In this document: one piece after another, positions 1 through 9,223 of the stretch
Layout of the letters: each line of letters starts with the position of its first letter
Position numbering within the stretch: position 1 is the stretch's first letter
Source: Methylomonas sp. UP202
Lineage (GTDB): Bacteria; Pseudomonadota; Gammaproteobacteria; Methylococcales; Methylomonadaceae
Direction: 5' to 3'
DNA length: 64,000 bases
NCBI RefSeq assembly: GCF_029910655.1
Contig: NZ_CP123897.1
Location: forward strand, 310,001 to 374,000
Made by a program: the position numbers and the translations under genes
The notes under the pieces: generated by a model
What the model was told of the DNA's origin: nothing
The model's input: only the letters and a program-made list of their open reading frames with translations
The model's database searches: none

Positions 1-1
1 C

Positions 2-49
2 GCGGTGGCGTTGAAGGCTAACTGGTTGGGTTTAGGGGGCGACGAATAA
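2..49 (+). CDS. C-terminal end of an RND efflux adaptor (partial)
   Basis: Only the last 15 codons of an upstream gene are in the window, ending in VALKANWLGLGGDE and a TAA at 47-49. The stop overlaps the ATG of the CzcA-type pump by one base (TAATG), so the two are translationally coupled. Metal-efflux membrane-fusion proteins of the CzcB/CusB type often end in an LKA-type stretch followed by Gly and acidic residues, and they normally precede the pump gene. The identification rests on that context and a few residues. Confidence 0.55.
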   Translation, partial: AVALKANWLGLGGDE

Positions 50-3000
50 TGGCCGGCTTGATCCGCTTTGCGCTGATCCAGCGCCTGTTGGTCATGCTGG
101 CGGTCGCGTTGCTGACCGGCGGCGGCTATTACGCGTTCACCAATATCCCGATCGACGCGTTTCCGGAGGTGTCGCCAACTCAGGTCAAAATTATCGTCAA
201 GGCCAACGGCATGACACCGGAAGAGGTCGAAGCCAGAATTACCGCGCCCGTCGAAGTCGAGTTGCTGGGCATTCCCCACCAAGTCATGCTGCGCTCGCTA
301 GCCAAGTACGCGATCACCGATATTACGCTCGATTTCGAGGAAGGCACCGATATTTATTGGGCGCGGCAACAGGTGGCGGAGCGGCTGAACGGGATTTGGG
401 GCAACTTGCCGGAAGGGGTTCAGGGCGGTATCGCGCCAATGACGACGCCGCTCGGCGAGATGTTCATGTTCGCGATCGAAGGCGGCGATTTGACTCTGAT
501 GCAGCGCCGCGAGCTGCTCGATTGGACGATACGGCCGGCCTTGCGCACCGTTAAGGGCGTGGCGGATGTCAACGCCTTGGGCGGCGAGGTTCGCAGCTTC
601 GAAGTGGTGCCGGACAACATTCGAATGGCGGCACGCCATATCGACATCGCACAACTCAGCGCGGCCTTGAAGAAAAACAATGCCAACGATGGCGCGGGGC
701 GATTGACCGAGGGCGAGGAGGCACTGATCGTCCGTGCGGAAGGCCGGATTCGCGACGAGCACGACATCGCGACGATCGTGGTCGCCGAGCGCGACGGTCT
801 GCCGGTCAAAATCGAAGACGTCGCCGAAATCAGGATAGGCGCGCTGACTCGTTACGGCGCGGTCAGCAAGGATGGGGTCGGCGAGGCGGTCACCGCGGTG
901 GTGCTGGGCTTGCGCGGCGCCAATGCTCGGCAGACCATCGCGCTGCTAGAGGAAAAATTGGGGCAATTGCAGCCCAGTTTGCCTGAAGGCGTTAAGATCA
1001 ATGTGTTTTACAACCGGGGCGTGTTGGTCGGCAAGGCGGTCGCGACCGTATCCCAGGCGCTGCTCGAAGCGATCGTCCTGGTCGTAATTCTGCTGATTGT
1101 GTTTCTGGGCGATTTGCGGGCCGCGGTGACCGTGGCCTTGGCACTGCCGATGGCGGCGCTGATTACGTTTATCCTGATGCAGGCCTTCGGCATGTCGGCC
1201 AATCTAATGAGTCTGGGCGGCTTGGCGATTGCGATCGGCATGCTGGTGGACGGTGCCGTCGTGGTTGTCGAAAACATCATTACCCAACTCGCCGACCATC
1301 GTAAAGCCGAGCGTTTGCCGCGCCTGCACCTGATTTATCGGGCGACCCGGGAAGTCGCCGCTCCGGTGACGTCGGGCATCCTGATCATTGTCATCGTATT
1401 TTTGCCGTTGTTGACGCTGCAAGGGCTGGAAGGCAAATTGTTCGGCCCGGTCGCGATGACGATCGTGTTCGCGCTGAGCGGTTCCTTGTTGTTGTCGCTG
1501 ACGGTGATTCCGGTGTTGGCCTCGTTTCTGTTGAAGAATGTGTCGCACGAAGAGCCTTGGCTGCCGCGTAAATTACTGGCTTTGTATCAGCCGGTGTTGG
1601 CGTGGTGTTTGGCGAACGCCAAAACGGTGTTTATCGTTGCGGGAGGATTGTTGCTGGCAACGCTACTGGTTTTCAGTCGAATCGGCAGCACTTTCATACC
1701 GACGATGGACGAAGGCGACATTATCGTGCAACTCGAAAAATTGCCGTCGATTACGTTGGCGGATTCGGTGGCGCTGGATGTGCGGGTGCAGAAAAACATT
1801 CTCGAGCATGTTCCGGAAGTGGCTCACGTGGTGTCCAGGGTCGGCACCGACGAATTGGGTTTGGATCCGATGAGCCTCAACGACACGGATACCTTTTTAA
1901 TTCTGAAACCGAAAGCCGAATGGCGGATGCATACCAAGGAAGCGCTGATCGAGGAAATCCGCAAGGTCATGCCGCACACGCCGGGTATTGCGTTCGGCTT
2001 TACCCAGCCCATCGAAATGCGGGTTTCCGAGATGTTGACCGGTACGCGCGGCGACGTGGCGATCAAGCTGTTCGGCAGCGATCTGAATGTGTTGAATCAT
2101 AAGGCGGAGGAAATCGAAGCGGTATTGAAGACAATACCCGGCGCCAGCGATGTCTTCACTCGCAAAAACGAAGGCATGCAATTTCTGCAATTGAAAATCG
2201 ACCGGTCAGCCGCCGGTCGTTACGGTTTGGATGCCGAAGGCATCGAGAATCTGCTCAGAGCGCAGATAGAAGGTTTGAAGCTGGGTATCGTGCAGGAAGG
2301 TGTCAAGCGCACGCCGCTGTTACTGCGCGGCGCCAGCAACACCGCGAATTTCGACAATTTGCAAATCCCTCTGCCGAGCGGTAGCTACATACCGATTTCA
2401 GCGGTAGCGAAAATCGAAGCGGTGGAAGGCGTGGTATCGATAGATCGGGAAAAAGGCCAGCGCTTTGTCGTGATTCGCTGCAATGTCGAAGAGCGCGATT
2501 TGGTTGGTTTCGTAGAAGAGGCTCGCAAGACGGTCGCGGAACGCGTGAGTTTGCCGACCGGTTTTCACGTCGAATTCGGCGGCCAGTTCGAGAACCAACA
2601 GCGCGCCGCCTCACGGCTCGGTTTGGTGATTCCGTTGGCGCTCGGCTTGATCTTCCTATTACTGTTTTCGACCTTCGGTTCGGTACGGCAAGCCTTACTG
2701 GTGTTGTCTAACATTCCGCTGGCGATGGTGGGCGGCGTGTTTGGGCTGTGGTTGTCCGGGGAATATTTGTCGGTGCCGGCTTCGGTCGGGTTTATCGCGC
2801 TGCTCGGTATCGCGGTATTGAACGGCGTAGTGATGGTTAGTTACTTTAACCAGCTGTGCGCGACCGGTATGGAGTTATCGCGCGTCGTGATTGTTGGTTC
2901 TTGCCGAAGGCTGCGTCCGGTGCTAATGACGGCTAGTATCGCCGCGTTCGGCTTGATTCCACTATTGTTCGCCTCGGGGCCGGGCTCGGAAGTGCAACGG

Positions 3001-3111
3001 CCCTTGGCCATCGTGGTCACGGGAGGGCTGGTGTCGTCGACGCTACTAACGCTGATTTTACTGCCAATACTGTATCGCGCTTACGGGCGCGGCGAGGAGA
3101 CCGCTGAATGA
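49..3111 (+). CDS. CzcA/CusA-type heavy-metal RND efflux pump
   Basis: Inner-membrane proton-driven pump that moves metal cations, or possibly another cationic substrate, out through a tripartite envelope complex. The 1020-residue length is normal for the HME-RND family. An N-terminal membrane helix (about 8-30) is followed by the first periplasmic porter loop, which has the PIDAFPEVSPTQVKI motif typical of CzcA/CusA. A helix bundle around residues 335-490 carries LVDGAVVVVEN with the family's intramembrane Asp near residue 401. A second helix, porter and helix half follows, ending with the bundle at about 860-1010. It starts on the stop codon of the adaptor, and its own TGA overlaps the ATG of the next gene. 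Metal specificity cannot be read from the sequence. A coupled DUF3240 gene is a common companion of CzcA pumps. Confidence 0.92.
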   Translation: MAGLIRFALIQRLLVMLAVALLTGGGYYAFTNIPIDAFPEVSPTQVKIIVKANGMTPEEVEARITAPVEVELLGIPHQVMLRSLAKYAITDITLDFEEGTDIYWARQQVAERLNGIWGNLPEGVQGGIAPMTTPLGEMFMFAIEGGDLTLMQRRELLDWTIRPALRTVKGVADVNALGGEVRSFEVVPDNIRMAARHIDIAQLSAALKKNNANDGAGRLTEGEEALIVRAEGRIRDEHDIATIVVAERDGLPVKIEDVAEIRIGALTRYGAVSKDGVGEAVTAVVLGLRGANARQTIALLEEKLGQLQPSLPEGVKINVFYNRGVLVGKAVATVSQALLEAIVLVVILLIVFLGDLRAAVTVALALPMAALITFILMQAFGMSANLMSLGGLAIAIGMLVDGAVVVVENIITQLADHRKAERLPRLHLIYRATREVAAPVTSGILIIVIVFLPLLTLQGLEGKLFGPVAMTIVFALSGSLLLSLTVIPVLASFLLKNVSHEEPWLPRKLLALYQPVLAWCLANAKTVFIVAGGLLLATLLVFSRIGSTFIPTMDEGDIIVQLEKLPSITLADSVALDVRVQKNILEHVPEVAHVVSRVGTDELGLDPMSLNDTDTFLILKPKAEWRMHTKEALIEEIRKVMPHTPGIAFGFTQPIEMRVSEMLTGTRGDVAIKLFGSDLNVLNHKAEEIEAVLKTIPGASDVFTRKNEGMQFLQLKIDRSAAGRYGLDAEGIENLLRAQIEGLKLGIVQEGVKRTPLLLRGASNTANFDNLQIPLPSGSYIPISAVAKIEAVEGVVSIDREKGQRFVVIRCNVEERDLVGFVEEARKTVAERVSLPTGFHVEFGGQFENQQRAASRLGLVIPLALGLIFLLLFSTFGSVRQALLVLSNIPLAMVGGVFGLWLSGEYLSVPASVGFIALLGIAVLNGVVMVSYFNQLCATGMELSRVVIVGSCRRLRPVLMTASIAAFGLIPLLFASGPGSEVQRPLAIVVTGGLVSSTLLTLILLPILYRAYGRGEETAE

Positions 3112-3413
3112 ATCATGAGGCTTATCTGCTAATGGTCGACGTTCCACCGGATTTGGAGGAGCAATTCGTGGACTTTTTATTGGCGTTGGCGTGGCGGCAA
3201 AGTTTTTCCTGTATGCCGGCGAATATCCACGACGCGGACGACCAGGGCCTGTCGCTGGCCGAGCAGGTCAGCGGTTATCGGCGCAAGGTCCGCTTTCAAA
3301 TTTTTATCGAAAAAACCAACATTTCCGGGTTATTGACTAAGCTAAAAGCGGACTTTGCAGGTGCCGGCTTAAAGTATTGGTTGTTGCCGGCATTGGAGCG
3401 CGGAAAAATCTGA
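3108..3413 (+). CDS. DUF3240 family protein
   Basis: A 101-residue soluble protein with no signal peptide. It starts on an ATGA overlap with the pump gene, so the two are almost certainly co-translated. Its ferredoxin-like length, the central FQIFIEKTNISGLLTKLKA and the C-terminal LKYWLLPALERG are features of DUF3240. That family of PII-like small proteins is usually found directly downstream of CzcA-type pumps and is thought to act in metal resistance by an unknown mechanism. The C-terminal third matches the C-terminus of the next gene closely (YWLLP against YWIMP; KADFAG against KAEFAG), so the domain is duplicated. Confidence 0.85.
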   Translation: MNHEAYLLMVDVPPDLEEQFVDFLLALAWRQSFSCMPANIHDADDQGLSLAEQVSGYRRKVRFQIFIEKTNISGLLTKLKADFAGAGLKYWLLPALERGKI

Positions 3414-3499
3414 CCGCGAGGTATGCAGAATTCAGTACGGAATGCTACAGTTGTCTCGTATGTTTAAAAAACCGACCCTGTCACTTTGCAAGCGAACCG

Positions 3500-4210
3500 A
3501 TGAACATATTTCTGAGAAGAATTCCGGCCAACACCAGACACTCTGAAATTACCGAATTCATTAGTCCGGCCTTGAAAAGCGGCTTTTTCCTGAAGCCGGG
3601 CCGGATAGTGGATGTGCAGATTCTGGCACTGCAAGACAGTCGCTTCGGTTCCATGGAGTATCACGGCTTGGTGACGCTGGATTCGGAGTTGACCGTGCAG
3701 CGGGTCATCAAGGGTTTGAAAAACCGGCGCTTCAACGGCCGGATGGTGGTCGTTAGACCTTATTACCATCGCAGTTGGTATAACGATCCCCGGCAGCATC
3801 AGCGAGCCGATAACGAATTTGTCGAAAAACGCAAGGGAGACCGGCGGCGCGGCAAATTTCTGCAAGTCGTCAAAAATGCGTCGGATCGATTCAATAGCGA
3901 GGACGACTTTGTCAACACGCTACAGCATCAGCAGTTTTCGATTTCGTTTGTCGTGCCCGGCGATATGGAAGCGGCGGTGATGGAGTGTTTGGACGAGTTC
4001 GAAACCATGCGCTTGAACGGGGACGCGGCCAGTCACAAAATCGTCAAGCTGCCCAGCGAGCATGACGAAGCAGAGCCCAGAAATACCAGTTTTCAGATTT
4101 ACTCGGAAAAAATTGTGATTTCCGCGCTTTTGGAGCGCTTAAAGGCGGAGTTCGCCGGCTCGGGTATCCATTATTGGATCATGCCGGTCGTCGAGAAAGG
4201 CGAGATTTGA
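3500..4210 (+). CDS. RRM-like domain fused to a DUF3240 domain
   Basis: A 236-residue cytoplasmic protein. The frame is open further upstream (from 3377), but that overlaps the preceding gene. The ATG at 3500 opens the first recognisable domain. Residues about 1-90 look like an RNA-recognition motif: an IFLRRIP strand like RNP2, a helix, a YHGLVTL strand like RNP1, then KNRRFNGRMVVVRPY. A basic linker with RKGDRRRGKF follows. Residues about 140-236 form a DUF3240 domain similar to the preceding gene, ending HYWIMPVVEKGEI. Proteins with this RRM-like half are, as I recall, seen alone in methanotrophs; the fusion with a metal-pump-associated domain is unusual. A role in linking metal status to RNA binding would be speculation. 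Confidence 0.75.
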   Translation: MNIFLRRIPANTRHSEITEFISPALKSGFFLKPGRIVDVQILALQDSRFGSMEYHGLVTLDSELTVQRVIKGLKNRRFNGRMVVVRPYYHRSWYNDPRQHQRADNEFVEKRKGDRRRGKFLQVVKNASDRFNSEDDFVNTLQHQQFSISFVVPGDMEAAVMECLDEFETMRLNGDAASHKIVKLPSEHDEAEPRNTSFQIYSEKIVISALLERLKAEFAGSGIHYWIMPVVEKGEI

Positions 4211-4241
4211 TGCTTTAAAGCGTTAGCCTACGTTGTTGGCG

Positions 4242-4270
4242 GGGAGCGCCAGCGATGTCGCGGCGCTCCC
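4242..4270. terminator. Stem-loop between converging genes
   Basis: A perfect 9-bp inverted repeat (GGGAGCGCC / GGCGCTCCC, loop 4251-4261) lies in the 76-base gap between the plus-strand RRM-DUF3240 gene and the minus-strand ferredoxin gene. No U-tract follows on either strand, so it may be a weak bidirectional terminator or an RNA-stabilising hairpin. Confidence 0.4.
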
Positions 4271-4286
4271 TGTATCCCGTAACGGA

Positions 4287-4610
4287 TTATTTTTCCAGCA
4301 ATTTAAATTTGTCCGGCTTGCCGTTCCATTCGTCGGCGTCCGGCATCGCGTCCTTGACTTCTGTGATCAGCGGCCAGGTTTTGGCCAATTCGGCGTTCAA
4401 CGCCGCGAAGTGCTCTTGGCCTTCCGGCAGCTCATCTTCGGCGTGAATCGCACCGGCCGGGCATTCCGGTTCGCACAGCGTGCAATCGATGCATTCGTCC
4501 GGATCGATAACCAGAAAATTGGGTCCTTCGTGAAAGCAGTCGACAGGGCATACGTCGACGCAATCGGTATATTTGCATTTGATGCAGTTTTCGGTAATTA
4601 CAAATGCCAT
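4287..4610 (-). CDS. fdxA: 7Fe ferredoxin (FdxA / FdI type)
   Basis: A 107-residue soluble electron carrier holding one [3Fe-4S] and one [4Fe-4S] cluster, closely resembling Azotobacter ferredoxin I. The first motif supplies Cys9, Cys17 and Cys21, with the extra Cys12 and Cys25 as in the FdI family. The second motif supplies Cys40, Cys43, Cys46 and Cys50. By family analogy Cys9/17/50 hold the 3Fe cluster and Cys21/40/43/46 the 4Fe cluster. The C-terminal tail of about 50 residues is the usual FdI extension. The gene stands alone between a terminator (fusA side) and the converging RRM-DUF3240 gene. Its redox partner cannot be told from the context. Confidence 0.95.
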   Translation of the reverse strand: MAFVITENCIKCKYTDCVDVCPVDCFHEGPNFLVIDPDECIDCTLCEPECPAGAIHAEDELPEGQEHFAALNAELAKTWPLITEVKDAMPDADEWNGKPDKFKLLEK

Positions 4611-4705
4611 AGTGTTCTCCCAAAGTGGGGTGCGGGATTAAGCTGACGTACATCGCGCAAGCTTTATCGTTAAAGAGACGCCTGAAAGACAGGCGGCCAA
4701 ATCGC

Positions 4706-4745
4706 AAAAAAGGCTGCTCGGAGACCTTGCGGTCTCGGGGCAGCC
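4706..4745 (-). terminator. Rho-independent terminator of the EF-G gene
   Basis: On the minus strand a 15-base arm at 4745-4731, a GCAA loop (4730-4727) and a second 15-base arm at 4726-4712 form a strong stem with two mismatches. A run of six U follows (4711-4706). It starts eight bases past the EF-G stop codon at 4753. Confidence 0.9.
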
Positions 4746-4752
4746 CCACTGT

Positions 4753-6864
4753 TTACTTGTCTTTGTTTTTGTTGCGTTCGTTGACTTCCTTGATCACTTC
4801 GTCGGCCACGTTTTTCGGGCAGGCGATGTAATGCGAGAATTCCATCGAGAATTGGCCGCGACCGGAGGTCATCGTCCGCAAGTCGCCGATGTAACCGAAC
4901 ATGTCGCTCAGCGGTACGTCCGCTTTGATGCGAACGCCGGTGACGCCTGGATCTTGGGATTTGATCATGCCGCGGCGGCGGTTCAAGTCGCCGATCACGT
5001 CGCCCACGTGTGCTTCCGGTGTGAACACGTCGACTTTCATGATCGGTTCCAGCAATTGCGGACCGGCTTTCGGAATCGATTGACGATACGCGGCGCGGGC
5101 GGCGATTTCGAACGCGATGGATGACGAGTCGACTGCGTGGAAGGCACCGTCGGTCAGGTTGACCTTGAAGTCCAAGCAAGGGAAGCCCGCCAATACACCT
5201 TTCTCGATACTGGCTTTGAAACCTTTTTCGACGGCTGGCCAGTATTCGCGAGGTACGTTACCGCCGACAACCGAGGATTCGAATTGGAAGCCGCTGCCGG
5301 GTTCGCCGGGTTCGATGATGTAGTTGATCTTCGCGTACTGACCTGAACCGCCGGATTGTTTTTTGTGGACGTATTCGTCTTCGATACGTTTGGTAATGGT
5401 TTCGCGGTAAGCCACCTGCGGTTTACCGACGTTGACTTCTACACCGTGGGTCCGTTTCAGGATGTCCACTTTAATGTCTAAGTGCAGCTCGCCCATGCCT
5501 TTGATGATGGTTTCGCCGGATTCCTGGTCGGTTTCGACGCGGAATGACGGGTCTTCGGCGACCATTTTGCCGATCGCGATACCCATTTTTTCGTTGCTGC
5601 CCTTGTCTTTCGGCGAAATCGCAATCGAGATAACGGGGTCAGGGAATACCATCGGCTCCAATGTGGCCGGTTTGTCAGGATCGCACAAGGTGTGACCGGT
5701 TTGCACGCTTTTCAAACCGATCAGCGCGACGATGTCGCCGGCTTGCGCGGTTTCGATTTCGTTACGGTCGTCGGCGTGCATTTCCACCATCCGGCCGACC
5801 CGCTCGGTTTTGCCTGTGTAGGTGTTCAGGACCGTGTCGCCTTTTTTCAGCTTGCCGGAGTAAATACGTACGAAGTTCAGCGCACCGAAACGGTCGTCCA
5901 TGATTTTGAACACCAGGCCGCGGAATGGGCGCTCGGGGTCGACGATCGCGTGTTCGCCGGTCGGAACGCCTTCGATGTCGGTTTCCGGTTGCGGATTGAC
6001 TTCGGTCGGGTTCGGCAGGTATTCGACGACACCGTCCAATACCAATTGCACGCCTTTGTTTTTGAACGAAGAGCCGCAAAAGGTTGGGAAGAAATCCATC
6101 GCGATGGTGCCCTTGCGGATACATTTTTTGATTTCTTCGATGGTCGGCTCTTCGCCTTCCAGATATTTTTCCATGATGTCGTCGTCTTGATCGGCGACTT
6201 GGTCGATCAGTTTGGCGCGCCATTCTTCGACTTGCTCGACCATATCGGCCGGCACGTCTTGGATTTCATATTTCAACGGGTCGCCGGAGTTGTCCCAAAT
6301 CCAGGCTTTGCGGGTCAATAAGTCGATCACGCCGACAAAGTTTTCTTCCTCGCCGATCGGCAGGGTCATAACCACTGGTTTGGCGCCTAGTACGTCCTCG
6401 ACTTGTTTGACGACGCGGTAGAAGTTCGCGCCCAAACGGTCCAATTTGTTGACATAGATAACGCGAGCGACTTTGGAGTCGTTCGCATAGCGCCAGTTGG
6501 TTTCCGATTGAGGTTCAACGCCACCGGAGCCGCAGAATACGCCGATACCGCCGTCCAACACTTTCAGCGAACGATACACTTCGATCGTAAAGTCGACGTG
6601 GCCCGGGGTGTCGATGATGTTGAAGCGGTGCGGCGGAAATTGGTTGGTGCTACCCGGCCACATACAGGTGGTCGCGGCCGATTGAATGGTGATGCCGCGT
6701 TCTTGCTCTTGCACCATGAAGTCTGTGGTCGCCGCACCGTCGTGTACTTCGCCGATTTTGTGGATTTTTCCGGTCAGCTTCAAAATCCGCTCGGTCGTGG
6801 TGGTTTTACCGGCATCGACGTGAGCGAAGATCCCGATGTTTCTATAAAGCGATAGATCAGTCAT
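4753..6864 (-). CDS. fusA: Elongation factor G (probably a second, stand-alone copy)
   Basis: Ribosomal translocation GTPase of 703 residues, full length. G1 is AHVDAGKT (residues 14-21). The switch region has [12 protein letters not shown] and [12 protein letters not shown]3 is DTPGH and G4 is NKLD, followed by domains II-V. Primary EF-G genes normally sit between rpsG and tuf. Here the gene is monocistronic, between a ferredoxin and a panE-like gene with its own terminator. The ATTDFM plus ITIQSAA version of the switch region recalls EF-G2-type paralogues rather than the ATMDWM form of E. coli EF-G. I therefore suspect a paralogue for elongation or for ribosome recycling, but a relocated primary copy is possible. 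Confidence 0.9.
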   Translation of the reverse strand: MTDLSLYRNIGIFAHVDAGKTTTTERILKLTGKIHKIGEVHDGAATTDFMVQEQERGITIQSAATTCMWPGSTNQFPPHRFNIIDTPGHVDFTIEVYRSLKVLDGGIGVFCGSGGVEPQSETNWRYANDSKVARVIYVNKLDRLGANFYRVVKQVEDVLGAKPVVMTLPIGEEENFVGVIDLLTRKAWIWDNSGDPLKYEIQDVPADMVEQVEEWRAKLIDQVADQDDDIMEKYLEGEEPTIEEIKKCIRKGTIAMDFFPTFCGSSFKNKGVQLVLDGVVEYLPNPTEVNPQPETDIEGVPTGEHAIVDPERPFRGLVFKIMDDRFGALNFVRIYSGKLKKGDTVLNTYTGKTERVGRMVEMHADDRNEIETAQAGDIVALIGLKSVQTGHTLCDPDKPATLEPMVFPDPVISIAISPKDKGSNEKMGIAIGKMVAEDPSFRVETDQESGETIIKGMGELHLDIKVDILKRTHGVEVNVGKPQVAYRETITKRIEDEYVHKKQSGGSGQYAKINYIIEPGEPGSGFQFESSVVGGNVPREYWPAVEKGFKASIEKGVLAGFPCLDFKVNLTDGAFHAVDSSSIAFEIAARAAYRQSIPKAGPQLLEPIMKVDVFTPEAHVGDVIGDLNRRRGMIKSQDPGVTGVRIKADVPLSDMFGYIGDLRTMTSGRGQFSMEFSHYIACPKNVADEVIKEVNERNKNKDK

Positions 6865-7069
6865 GGTTATACTCTAAAAATGGACATAAAAATTCTTTAA
6901 CCCCAGCACCATTGCCACGGTTTTAGTGGGTCACATAGCTGCTGTTCTAGCGAAGTATGCGGCCGGACTCCACTTTCCAAGCAACTTGGAAGTCAGCGAG
7001 CGGCTTCTTCAAAGACAAGGTCAATGAAAATCTTCACATTCTAACCGAAAAATCGGTAAAAACGGAATG

Positions 7070-8023
7070 TCAATTGTGTGACGGGTGTTTTCCGCCCAGG
7101 CCCGTCGCCGACTGTTGTTCCCGTAAGCGCATCAACGCATATAAGGATTGCAGGCAAGGCACATCCAAGCCCAAACGTTCGGCGGCGCGGACAGTATTGC
7201 CGAGTATCGCCTCGGTTTCCATACTCTGGCCGGTTTCGAAATCCAGCAACATACTGGTTTTGTAGGGCGGCATGCTTCGAGTCATCGCGATATTTCGCTC
7301 GATAATGTCGGCAGGCAGGGGATGGCCGGCGGCTTCGGCGATGGCTTGGACTTCCGTCATGATACGTCTGACCAGTGATTCCTGATTCTGCAGGATGGTC
7401 TGAGTCGCCAATCCGCCGGACAGTACCGACAGCGGGTTGAACGGCGCGTTCCAGACGCATTTTTGCCAACGGCCGCCGACGATGTCTTCGCAAGTTTCGG
7501 CCTCAATGCCGCTGGTCCGGTACAGGTCTGCCAGGCGGCGGGTTTTGTCCGAGACTCCGCTCGGCATATTGCCTAACAGCAGCCGGCCGTAGGCCAGATG
7601 TTGAATTTCGCCCGGTGCGATCCGGTTACAGCAAACGAAGGCCAGGCCGCTGATCAGTTCGTTATCGGGAAACGCGGCCTGCAACTCCGCTTCGATGTCG
7701 ATGCCGTTTTGAATGAAGACGATCGCGGTATTCGGGCCAACCGCGTCGCGAATCAATTCGGCCCGGTCCAAATCGGGTTTGACCTTGGTACACAGCAGCA
7801 GGAAATCCGGCTCGCCGCCGTATTCGCCGGCGCGTTGCACCAGGCGCCGCGGAAAAAACCGCCAACTGCCCAGCTCCCGGCTGTCAATTCGGAAGCCGCG
7901 CCGCTTGACGGTCTCGAAATCCGAGCGGCAGGTCATCGTCACGTCGGCACCGGCCTTGGCCAGTAAGGCGCCGTAAAAGCCGCCGATCGCGCCGCTGCCC
8001 ACCACCAATACTTTATTGCTCAT
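7070..8023 (-). CDS. panE: 2-dehydropantoate 2-reductase family (PanE-like)
   Basis: A 317-residue NADPH-dependent reductase of the ketopantoate reductase family, which makes pantoate for coenzyme A. The N-terminal Rossmann loop is VVGSGAIGGFYG. A CTKVKPD segment carries the family's catalytic-side Lys. The C-terminal helical domain starts with RWQKCVWNAPFNPLSVL, corresponding to the Lys/Asn substrate-binding segment of PanE. Its ATG overlaps the stop of hda (ATGA), so it is last in a DUF2069-hda-panE operon. Many genomes carry several PanE-like proteins, so the physiological substrate is not certain. Confidence 0.85.
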   Translation of the reverse strand: MSNKVLVVGSGAIGGFYGALLAKAGADVTMTCRSDFETVKRRGFRIDSRELGSWRFFPRRLVQRAGEYGGEPDFLLLCTKVKPDLDRAELIRDAVGPNTAIVFIQNGIDIEAELQAAFPDNELISGLAFVCCNRIAPGEIQHLAYGRLLLGNMPSGVSDKTRRLADLYRTSGIEAETCEDIVGGRWQKCVWNAPFNPLSVLSGGLATQTILQNQESLVRRIMTEVQAIAEAAGHPLPADIIERNIAMTRSMPPYKTSMLLDFETGQSMETEAILGNTVRAAERLGLDVPCLQSLYALMRLREQQSATGLGGKHPSHN

Positions 8024-8712
8024 AGCTCACCCGCCAAAATTTGTTTCAGGAACGGCACGGTCAGTTTGCGCTTCGCCGCTAGCGTCGCTTGGTCGATTTT
8101 GTCTAATAGCAGCCAAAGCGCGGGCAAATCGTGGACGTAGTGGTTCAGTAAAAACCGTCCGACCGATGCCGGAATGTCGAAACCCAGAAAATGCGCCTTG
8201 TGATTTAAGGCCGCGATTAATTGATCGTCGCGCAAACTCTGGATTTTTAACGTCAGTCCCCAACCCATTCGGGTTTTCAAATCCAGTAATTCGAAAGGCA
8301 GAAATTTAGGTGGACAATCGGCGGCTAATACCAGTTTGTGTCCGTTTTGGCGGTGGCGATTGTAGAAATTGAATAACGCTTGCTGCCAATCGGCACGCCC
8401 TGCTAAAACAGGCAGGTCATCCAGGCAAACCAACGCCATGTCATCCAGGCCTTCCAGCACGGCCGGCGGCGGCAGACGGGCCGCGGTCAGGCACAGGTAA
8501 AATGGGTCCATGCCGATCGCCTTGGCGTGTTGGCAACATGCCTGCAGTAGATGGCTCTTGCCGCTGCCGGTATCGCCCCAAATGTACAATTGCTGTTCCC
8601 CGTTCGGTGCCGCCAAGCTTTGCAGTTGTCCGACGATTTCGGCGTTCTGGCCGGCGTAATAGCTCGCGAAGGTCTGATGGCTCTGGAATTCGAACTGAAG
8701 CGGCACTTGCAT
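8020..8712 (-). CDS. hda: DnaA regulatory inactivator Hda
   Basis: A 230-residue AAA+ protein that, bound to the DNA-loaded sliding clamp, stimulates ATP hydrolysis by DnaA to prevent re-initiation. The N-terminus MQVPLQF is a clamp-binding motif. GDTGSGKSHLL (about 46-56) is Walker A and LVCLDDL is Walker B. The length is right for Hda; DnaA's DNA-binding domain is absent, which rules out DnaA itself. It lies 5 bases after the DUF2069 gene and overlaps the next start. In many gammaproteobacteria hda is likewise near small membrane-protein genes. Confidence 0.93.
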   Translation of the reverse strand: MQVPLQFEFQSHQTFASYYAGQNAEIVGQLQSLAAPNGEQQLYIWGDTGSGKSHLLQACCQHAKAIGMDPFYLCLTAARLPPPAVLEGLDDMALVCLDDLPVLAGRADWQQALFNFYNRHRQNGHKLVLAADCPPKFLPFELLDLKTRMGWGLTLKIQSLRDDQLIAALNHKAHFLGFDIPASVGRFLLNHYVHDLPALWLLLDKIDQATLAAKRKLTVPFLKQILAGEL

Positions 8713-8717
8713 CGCGG

Positions 8718-9068
8718 CTAGCCTCTGATTTTCTCGGCTTTATAGACGTAAAGCCCCGCGCCGAAACACAGTAACAGGCTGAAGCCGACCTCGGCCAGTG
8801 CGTAGGTCCGGCTAGCCGGATCGACATAGGCTTCGATAATGCCGTGCACGAAGTACGGCAAACTCAGGTAGCTCATCCAGGTGCAGCTTTTCAGGTCGCG
8901 GTTCAACAAGCCGCGCATCGGCAACAGCAATGGACCGGCGCTGACCAACAATACCAGTGCCGTGGGAATGTGCTTGGGCGGCGCTAGCAGCGTGGGCCAG
9001 GCCATCAATAACAAAAACAGGCCGAAAAATCCGGCCAGGCCGGCGTAGTAATAATGGATGCGTTGCAT
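8718..9068 (-). CDS. DUF2069 integral membrane protein
   Basis: A 116-residue membrane protein from the ATG at 9068. An upstream in-frame ATG at 9113 would add 15 residues that look unlike the family. Four hydrophobic helices are visible: about 5-25, 30-48, 60-78 and 88-108. The pattern, including the WPTLLAPP turn after helix 1 and SLPYFVHGIIEAY in helix 3, fits DUF2069. That family has no known function and commonly neighbours hda. It heads the hda operon and is divergent from rph, with 155 bases between them for both promoters. Confidence 0.82.
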   Translation of the reverse strand: MQRIHYYYAGLAGFFGLFLLLMAWPTLLAPPKHIPTALVLLVSAGPLLLPMRGLLNRDLKSCTWMSYLSLPYFVHGIIEAYVDPASRTYALAEVGFSLLLCFGAGLYVYKAEKIRG

Positions 9069-9223
9069 GAACGGGACAGGGCGTTGAGCGATTCGACAGG
9101 CGGCTATTATCACAGACTCGGCTCGGGAATGTTGGCCGGCTACCTTCGGCTGCCCGGGCGGCGCTAAGAAATCTTCGGTAGCAGCGCGTATAATCTCGCC
9201 ATTTTACGACAAGGCAGATCCAG

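Noticed and set aside
5692-6321. 209-codon plus-strand frame
   Set aside because: Antisense to EF-G, with low-complexity Phe/Asp/Val content and no family features.
7039-7072. TTGACA and TAGAAT on the minus strand as an EF-G promoter
   Set aside because: The two elements are 24 bases apart, too far for a sigma-70 promoter. The small ACCGA/TCGGT hairpin between them also has no U-tract after it.
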